Source: Phoronis australis (lineage: Eukaryota > Phoronida > Phoronidae). From it: a stretch of DNA of 64,000 nucleotides. The DNA lies in the NCBI GenBank assembly GCA_002633005.1, contig NMRA01000229.1, forward strand, positions 107,371 through 171,370, in the 5' to 3' direction. The notes under the pieces are model-generated. The model saw only the letters and a list, made by a program, of their open reading frames with translations, was not told the DNA's origin and made no database searches. The position numbers and the translations under genes are program-made. This document shows, one piece after another, positions 61,901 to 64,000 of the stretch. Each line of letters opens with the position of its first letter. Position 1 is the stretch's first letter.

Positions 61901-63593
61901 AAAAAATGAACACATCTGCCAACCTTGATGATTCATCAAGGAGTTTGGGGAACATGGAAACAGAAACCAAAAGATATAAAAACAACAGAAAAGTCTCACT
62001 AAGGGTACAAAAAAGGATAAATCCCTCTAAAACAGGGCAAGTTCCTTCTCCAAAAGTTATATTCCAAATTTCGTTTAGATTTACGGAGATATACTACATG
62101 TTAACAGTTCTTGGTACATATCGAGGCAGCAACAAGAAAAAACAAAACTGCCACCAGGGAAAAAGACTAGTGTCAGACGTGATCCCTTCAATGAGAACAA
62201 CACAATCACTTTGATAATTCTTTGAACCACTTGTCAGAATGAGAAGATGTAGCCGAATCAGACTAGAAAAAAATAATAATAAAAATGACCTCCAGGGGCA
62301 CAAAGTACATTCAATGATTCAATCCACTGAAATTGGGAAGGTGCCCTCGTCATCTCGGCAATAGTCAAGGTGGATTTTGCAAACCAGTTCAACGCCCGTT
62401 ATTGAGAAGAAAAAAACTGATTCTCAAAACGCGGGACCCTTGCATGTGACCATAACTGTCGTCTAATCAGGAAACGATTTGCCAAATTTCATAAAAATCT
62501 GTCAAGGAACATAGCAGATACAGAAGCAAAATAAAAAAATAATATAAGTGGTAGTCAGATTGATTCAGCCTTATTGAAACACAAACACCACATCTTATTA
62601 CAATCTGCACATGAAAAGGAACCAATCAGAGACAGGAAGTAAGACTCTGTTTTCTTCTTAGAATGCTTTGGCAAAGGTGTCAAATTCACTTAGTGTTACC
62701 TGCAGTCAACGAGGATTAGTTTGGCCAAACCCTTCATTTCCTGAGCAACTTGCACTAAAACTGCCATGGTGCTTTTGGGAACAGATTTTTCTGCAAAGTA
62801 AATGTTAAGGACGACAAAGGTAAATTAATCGACCAGAAAAAGACTACAAGTTTCTTTCAACATTTCACTGTGGCAGATCAATTTCAGAAATCTCAAAAAA
62901 CCTTTTAACAACTTAAGACTACGATAAAATCTCACAAATCTCAGATAAAAACTAAATGGCAAAATCTCCTATTTCATTTTTCAAGAGCGCTTAATTTTGT
63001 TGCGAATGTCCATAAATTTTCAAAATTTTATCTGTTGGCAGCTGTGCTACAAAACTTCAACATGGAAAAAATTAGTACTGCATACATTACACAGGAAACT
63101 GACTGTGACAAAATAAAATTTCATTAGTTGGCCATGTTGTGCCGTGAATTGGAGAGATTTTGCTGTACACTAACATTAGACGGAGTCTCTTTAATCATAT
63201 AAGTAATCAATGTCTTGACAACGTAGAACCAGTTTCCGAAACAAGATTTGGAAAAAACTGCTTCCAATTTCTATGTGTTATCCACAAGAAAAACTGTATT
63301 GGGAAACACAATTCTAAAGTAAAAGGGCAGTTGATATTTCAAGATAAAAATGATGCCAAAAAACATTGGCTTTGCCCCAATAAGCCACACCCTAGTTAAC
63401 CCATCAACGTAGACCTACATTGGACCTTGCATCACCTACCTGTTCTACAATAAATAACCATCACATTCGTATTGGTTTTCCATATCTTTTTCAAGTCCTT
63501 ATATTCAGATATCTCCTCGATGAGATATGCACTGGATTTTTTGGCCGAGACTGTGAGACGAGTCGGTAACAAAAGCTGGAAGAAGAACAACAT
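34827..63593 (-). CDS. protein disulfide isomerase A5-type, five thioredoxin modules
   Basis: Exons (5' to 3'): 63593-63440, 62790-62700, 61471-61406, 56656-56611, 54953-54800, 54035-53968, 51766-51675, 51028-50960, 49226-49090, 47139-46977, 46406-46388 (cut), 44905-44835, 42809-42681, 41640-41454, 40999-40932, 40211-40130, 39941-39929, 39100-39032, 37623-37481, 36183-36076, 34975-34827. All junctions agree in phase except at the assembly break. The protein acts in the ER lumen, forming and rearranging disulfides. Order: signal peptide, PDIA5-type N-terminal domain, CGFC module, four CGHC modules, C-terminal KQEL retention signal. Each module has the cis-proline GFPT or GYPT. Human PDIA5 has 519 residues and three modules; this one would be near 750. 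A phase-1 intron splits the Trp codon before the active-site Cys in every module whose boundary is visible. Part of one exon and at least one whole exon are missing near 46387. Confidence 0.92.
35294..35836 (+). other. 180-residue ORF inside a PDIA5 intron, unrecognised
   Basis: An open frame antisense to PDIA5 in the intron between its last two exons. I see no domain, signal or family resemblance and no splice logic. Its length is somewhat more than expected by chance in DNA of this composition, but composition alone could produce it. Confidence 0.15.
36076..36183 (-). CDS. PDIA5 exon, module a4 active site CGHC
   Basis: Acceptor CAG|GG completes Trp; donor AAAG|GTCAGT; 108 nt. It encodes CGHCKRAKPEF, then LAAVDCTVDK. 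The VDC...C pattern, continued in the next exon, is shared with module a2 and with the third module of human PDIA5. Confidence 0.92.
37481..37623 (-). CDS. PDIA5 exon, linker and start of module a4
   Basis: 143 nt; acceptor TACAG|T, donor CCAT|GTGAGT inside the Trp codon. A proline-rich linker (PTEAVEPPKPKEPGW) leads into VNHLTSENFDTF and HVLVMFYAP, the beta strand before the active site. Confidence 0.92.
39032..39100 (-). CDS. PDIA5 exon, module a3 C-terminal part
   Basis: 69 nt; acceptor TTTTCAG|A, donor AAAAA|GTAAGT. It encodes NGKEEFDYNKGRQTKDIVNF followed by MK. Same length and phases as the equivalent exon of module a0 (50960-51028). Confidence 0.88.
39571..39800. repeat. 25-bp minisatellite, about nine units
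   Basis: The unit AAGTTTGGCAAGGTGAAGAG plus GTATG repeats with almost no change. It lies in the intron between the 13-nt microexon and the 69-nt exon. Because 25 is not a multiple of three, a minus-strand frame cycles through three readings and stays open, giving spurious ORFs of 101-162 residues. Confidence 0.92.
39929..39941 (-). CDS. PDIA5 13-nt microexon
   Basis: Acceptor TTTTCAG|TAAAATATTTCAA|GTAAGT donor. With one base from the exon before and one from the exon after it gives IKYFK, matching VKYFK of module a1. It restores frame between the 82-nt and 69-nt exons. Confidence 0.85.
40130..40211 (-). CDS. PDIA5 exon, module a3 middle part
   Basis: 82 nt; acceptor CCAG|GTCGAT, donor CCAACAA|GTAAGT. 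It encodes VDGVLAAVDATVEQQVASQY followed by GVRGYPT with the cis-proline. VLAAVDATV is identical to the second module of human PDIA5. Confidence 0.9.
40932..40999 (-). CDS. PDIA5 exon, module a3 active site CGHC
   Basis: 68 nt; acceptor GCACAG|GG completes Trp, donor GAAAAG|GTAAGC. It encodes CGHCKAMKPAYAEAALILD followed by TEK. Degenerate copies of its acceptor lie just upstream (41003-41340). Confidence 0.92.
41003..41340 (-). repeat. tandem copies of the module a3 splice acceptor
   Basis: The block around AATGACCACACCCTG (plus strand), which spans the real acceptor at 40999, recurs at about 41054, 41115, 41178, 41246 and 41307, spaced 61-68 bp. The copy at 41245-41259 keeps CAG|GGTGTGGTCATTG and has a better pyrimidine tract (TTCTCTCTCAG) than the real site. 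Confidence 0.75.
41454..41640 (-). CDS. PDIA5 exon, end of module a2, linker, start of a3
   Basis: 187 nt; acceptor TTGCAG|GAG, donor CCCCAT|GTAAGT. EADFVHFMKDP closes module a2. A Pro/Glu linker (MKPPTPPPEEAW) follows, then VNHLTDSSFEDF and VLVMFYAP of module a3. Confidence 0.92.
42681..42809 (-). CDS. PDIA5 exon, module a2 middle part
   Basis: 129 nt, exactly 43 codons; acceptor CTCTAG|GTC, donor CGGGAG|GTAGGT. It encodes VMFAAVDCTTHQSVC, then YDVSGYPTFLYFNYG. The VDC...C pair matches the third module of human PDIA5 (VDC...LC). Confidence 0.92.
43319..43737. repeat. possible inverted-repeat element in an intron
   Basis: CATGAAACAGTC near the left end is found inverted as GACTGTTTCATG near the right end, with matching AGGNACT words beside each. 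The arms are imperfect and the limits uncertain. Confidence 0.3.
43949..44527 (-). other. 192-residue ORF in a PDIA5 intron, unrecognised
   Basis: The longest uninterrupted frame in the window, on the same strand as PDIA5, between the exons at 42681 and 44835. It has hydrophobic stretches (IFSILAELFFEI, FMLVSSLLI) and a CCTCCH cluster but no family I recognise. No in-frame splice sites link it to PDIA5. It may be chance or an eroded element. Confidence 0.2.
44835..44905 (-). CDS. PDIA5 exon, module a2 active site CGHC
   Basis: 71 nt; acceptor CACAG|GG, donor AACAAA|GTGAGT. It encodes CGHCKAAKPHFMQAAAKYK followed by EENK. The exon that should end MFYAP plus the first base of Trp upstream of it is not found before 46387. 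Confidence 0.92.
45480..45720. repeat. degraded dispersed repeat in an intron
   Basis: GGGACGCTAGTCCATCG followed by AGCTGGTACTCATTTG resembles a short interspersed element seen widely in marine invertebrates. Limits and class cannot be set from one copy. Confidence 0.3.
45938..46386. repeat. minisatellite, unit about 39 bp, about 11 copies
   Basis: Units such as CAGTTGGTAATGCAGGTGAT plus AACAGGTCACTGTAACCTG repeat with substitutions. The array runs directly into the single N at 46387, where PDIA5 coding sequence is lost. The 125-residue minus ORF through it is repeat-derived. Confidence 0.85.
46387..46406 (-). CDS. PDIA5 exon of module a1, cut by an assembly join
   Basis: Acceptor TTGTAG|A begins a frame reading NGEVEF, the expected start of the 69-nt exon type, and is cut by N after 19 bases. 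The remaining 50 or so bases are not in the window. Confidence 0.8.
46735..46830. repeat. short copy of an AT-rich dispersed repeat
   Basis: CATGACCATGCCTTAACAAT followed by AAAATTTACCAAAAA and ACATGACCAAATTTCATTT matches words at 17225-17390, 53100-53220 and 56985-57070. Confidence 0.5.
46977..47139 (-). CDS. PDIA5 exon, module a1 active site CGHC to strand
   Basis: 163 nt; acceptor GGCAG|GG, donor TTTTAA|GTGAGC. It encodes CGHCKKMKPEYDEAATTM through FDIKGFPTVKYF. In module a3 the same span is three exons of 68, 82 and 13 nt, which also total 163. Confidence 0.93.
48365..48893. mobile_element. inverted-repeat element with internal GGACGCCC repeats
   Basis: CAGGCCTTTATGCAG at the left is matched inverted by CTGGATAAAGGCCTG at the right, next to CCCCCGC runs. 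Both ends have inner repeats of GGACGCCC and GGCGTCC. The 136-residue plus ORF from 48690 spans its right half and is not recognised. Confidence 0.5.
49090..49226 (-). CDS. PDIA5 exon, linker and start of module a1
   Basis: 137 nt; acceptor TTTGCAG|C, donor CCAT|GTAAGT. A PKAPEPEKTEESW linker leads into VVHLTDDTFDSY and SVLVMFYAP. Confidence 0.93.
49473..49819. mobile_element. foldback element, family B, diverged copy in an intron
   Basis: It shares TTTAAAAGGGTAACAAACCC, then TTGGTCTATGATCAGATA, and later GGCAACTGTGG and ACAGGTGACAGAGTGAGG, with the element at 15495-16230. About half its length. Confidence 0.55.
50960..51028 (-). CDS. PDIA5 exon, module a0 C-terminal part
   Basis: 69 nt; acceptor TTACAG|A, donor AGAAA|GTATGT. 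It encodes GGKEKFHFGGERNKEGIVSW followed by MR. The split codon gives Asn with the next exon, as in module a3. Confidence 0.9.
51675..51766 (-). CDS. PDIA5 exon, module a0 middle part
   Basis: 92 nt; acceptor TCCCAG|ATT, donor TTTGA|GTAAGT. It encodes ILAGVDVDKPHMMSLRAQF followed by NITGFPTIIYFE, with the cis-proline. Human PDIA5 has GFPTICYFEKG here. Confidence 0.92.
52990..53340. repeat. AT-rich dispersed repeat, copy 1
   Basis: ACAAAACTATACATTTCAAC, then GTCACATGACCATGTCTTT and TGACCAAATTTCAATT, align with 56765-57200 in the same order. An unclassified interspersed repeat in a PDIA5 intron. Confidence 0.55.
53968..54035 (-). CDS. PDIA5 exon, module a0 active site CGFC
   Basis: 68 nt; acceptor TTTCAG|GG, donor CACTCA|GTACGT. 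It encodes CGFCKKIKPDFAAAATELKG followed by HS. Human PDIA5 has CSMC at this site, so the first module keeps both cysteines but with a different dipeptide. Confidence 0.93.
54800..54953 (-). CDS. PDIA5 exon, end of N-terminal domain and start of a0
   Basis: 154 nt; acceptor TTGCAG|TCA, donor ACCCT|GTAAGT. SLMNFLNDPTGDSPWEED and VVHIDTEQEF match the human PWEED/VVHLD region closely. It ends SMFYAP plus the first base of Trp171. Confidence 0.93.
55250..55332 (-). repeat. possible tRNA-derived SINE fragment
   Basis: Minus strand GGTGTGGCTCAGTGGTTTGA looks like a tRNA-type A box region (TGGCTCAGTGG). No convincing B box or cloverleaf follows, so a functional tRNA is unlikely. Confidence 0.3.
56611..56656 (-). 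CDS. PDIA5 small exon in the N-terminal domain
   Basis: 46 nt; acceptor CTTTAG|G, donor GTTAAG|GTAATA. It encodes DGEFNRDYERKHTVK, matching human DGAFHTEYNRAVTFK. Confidence 0.9.
56765..57200. repeat. AT-rich dispersed repeat, copy 2
   Basis: It shares ACAAAACTATAGATTTCAAC, ACCATGTCCTTACAGTAAAA and CATGACCAAATTTCATTAAA with 52990-53340, with an extra insertion in its first half. Confidence 0.55.
57201..58900. other. part of the largest PDIA5 intron, no gene recognised
   Basis: AT-rich, with ORFs below 80 residues. Nothing recognised as coding, RNA or repeat. Confidence 0.4.
59001..59020 (+). promoter_or_regulatory. ETS-like site upstream of the THAP exon
   Basis: CACGTCACGTCCGGAAGCGG combines a CRE half site with an ETS core (CCGGAAG), a combination common in housekeeping promoters. 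It lies about 330 bases before the THAP ATG. A 92-residue minus ORF (58902-59180) overlaps it and is unrecognised. Confidence 0.25.
59351..59584 (+). pseudogene. THAP zinc-finger exon, frameshifted and missing a zinc ligand
   Basis: ATG starts MPDCCVIGGCDN, then VSLHRFPTNP: the start of a THAP DNA-binding domain (C..C, ...HRFP). The domain continues one frame over as LRRNWEDFVRSTRKF, then SPYSVIWSKHFSADCFE, and ends WKPR at a good donor (AAG|GTAAGT). The break is at a run of five C near 59434, where one base fewer would restore frame. In addition the C..H pair of the THAP consensus reads W..H (IWSKHF), so a zinc-binding Cys is lost. It lies inside the PDIA5 intron on the opposite strand. No second exon or AVPT.F motif was found. 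Confidence 0.65.
60110..60480 (-). other. GC-richer coding-like segment, unrecognised
   Basis: Minus frames give a 47-residue start beginning MSSPEDNCVVGMNSAGKPQS with an acidic stretch (FSDESSNDEE), then, one frame over, NDEASDTDNM and GPCRFEPVP. The sudden GC rise and the acidic run followed by a FEP motif recall N-terminal regions of proteins carried by some invertebrate mobile elements, but no family can be named. Possibly a frameshifted relic. Confidence 0.2.
61406..61471 (-). CDS. PDIA5 exon in the N-terminal domain
   Basis: 66 nt; acceptor TTCGCAG|T, donor CTACAA|GTGAGT. It encodes DAKKLCKKVKTSPSSFELKH followed by Y. Human PDIA5 has a corresponding KLCKKMKV...HYQ stretch. Confidence 0.92.
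61549..61612. repeat. short palindromic repeat (three copies in the window)
   Basis: GTATTTTAAGAACCAGTTT is inverted as AAACTGGTTCTCAAAATCC. Related units lie at about 26730-26795 and 62390-62440. Short stem-loop element of unknown class. Confidence 0.55.
62700..62790 (-). CDS. PDIA5 exon 2, N-terminal domain
   Basis: 91 nt; acceptor TTTGCAG|AA, donor CTGCAG|GTAACA. It encodes KSVPKSTMAVLVQVAQEMKG followed by LAKLILVDC. Phases fit both neighbours. The 5' limit may be off by one base. Confidence 0.88.
63440..63593 (-). CDS. PDIA5 exon 1, signal peptide and start of mature protein
   Basis: The chosen ATG (63591-63593) starts MLFFFQLLLPTRLTVSA, a short hydrophobic signal peptide, followed by KKSSAYLIEEISEYKDLKK, which aligns with the human mature start (SSLIERISDPKDLKK). 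The donor is ACAG|GTAGGT. An in-frame ATG 69 bases further upstream would add a charged stretch (RSSRNKRH) and is less likely. Confidence 0.85.
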
Positions 63594-64000
63594 TATGAAA
63601 TGACGTTTGTTGCGAGATGACCGCAAGTACAGTTGTAGCGAACTGAAACAAGCAAGCTTCATTTAAACTAACATTTTTTTTACCCACATCATTCGCTAGT
63701 TGCGTTTTAAAGTTCGGTCATAGCTAGCCCCGCTGCCCAATCACACACTTGTTAAGCGACATCAGCATTGTGAACTTCTGGACTTTATTTCGCAAACTTA
63801 AGTGAGAATCTCAAGTCATCATGTAACCACCACACATCAAAGCAGGGGCTTAAAATAATACAAGAAGTAAACAGATGTCAATTGGTAATTTTTCAATAAA
63901 AAGGGATGATCCTGTAACTGACTCATGCACACATAACCTGCCCTGATTGTTTGTCTAACCCATAGGTTGGTCTGTTTGACATATCCTGTAGAGCCTATCT
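63594..64000 (-). promoter_or_regulatory. sequence upstream of PDIA5, promoter not resolved
   Basis: This should contain the 5' untranslated region or the last 5' intron of PDIA5. I see no clear TATA box, ER-stress element or CpG-rich stretch, so the start of transcription is not placed. Confidence 0.25.

Noticed and set aside
1-64000. CRISPR array, prophage or bacterial operon content
   Set aside because: Spliced genes, microsatellites and eukaryotic mobile elements dominate. The tandem repeats lack spacers of the CRISPR kind.

Overview
This is a stretch of eukaryotic nuclear DNA. Two protein genes are broken into short exons with canonical GT/AG splice sites, and the introns and intergenic spaces are filled with small terminal-inverted-repeat elements, minisatellites and retroelement debris. 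AT richness, frequent TACATGTA words, intron sizes of about 1-5 kb and high allelic divergence suggest a marine invertebrate, with amphioxus (Branchiostoma) the best guess. The species assignment is an inference. The window is draft assembly: five single-N joins, one 14-N gap in a G run and one 79-N gap after a (CA)n run.

Layout. Positions 1-18,600 hold no confident gene: tandem repeats of about 305 bp, a foldback family with ATGCGCG..ACCCAG ends, a transposon ORF tail, and one orphan exon-like ORF near 10 kb. Positions 18,647-29,293 (+) hold an eight-exon gamma-butyrobetaine-dioxygenase-like gene of about 450 residues with a mitochondrial-type presequence, an N-terminal zinc site and a complete Fe(II)/2-oxoglutarate site. 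Its first coding exon appears twice, probably as two alleles laid end to end. Positions 29,294-34,826 are the space between the two convergent genes, with a LINE relic, several hairpin elements and a second allelic duplication. Positions 34,827-63,593 (-) hold a PDIA5-type protein disulfide isomerase of at least 21 exons, from a signal peptide to a C-terminal KQEL endoplasmic reticulum retention signal. A degraded THAP zinc-finger exon lies on the opposite strand inside its largest intron.

Biology. The two genes do not form a pathway. One is a carnitine-biosynthesis-family dioxygenase, the other an oxidative-folding enzyme of the ER lumen. The most notable point is that the PDIA5 gene encodes five thioredoxin modules (CGFC, then four CGHC) instead of the three of human PDIA5. 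Module sequence and exon structure indicate that a two-module unit was duplicated. A second point is a tandem array of copies of one of this gene's own splice acceptors. At least part of one exon and one whole exon of PDIA5 are missing at the single-N join at 46,387.
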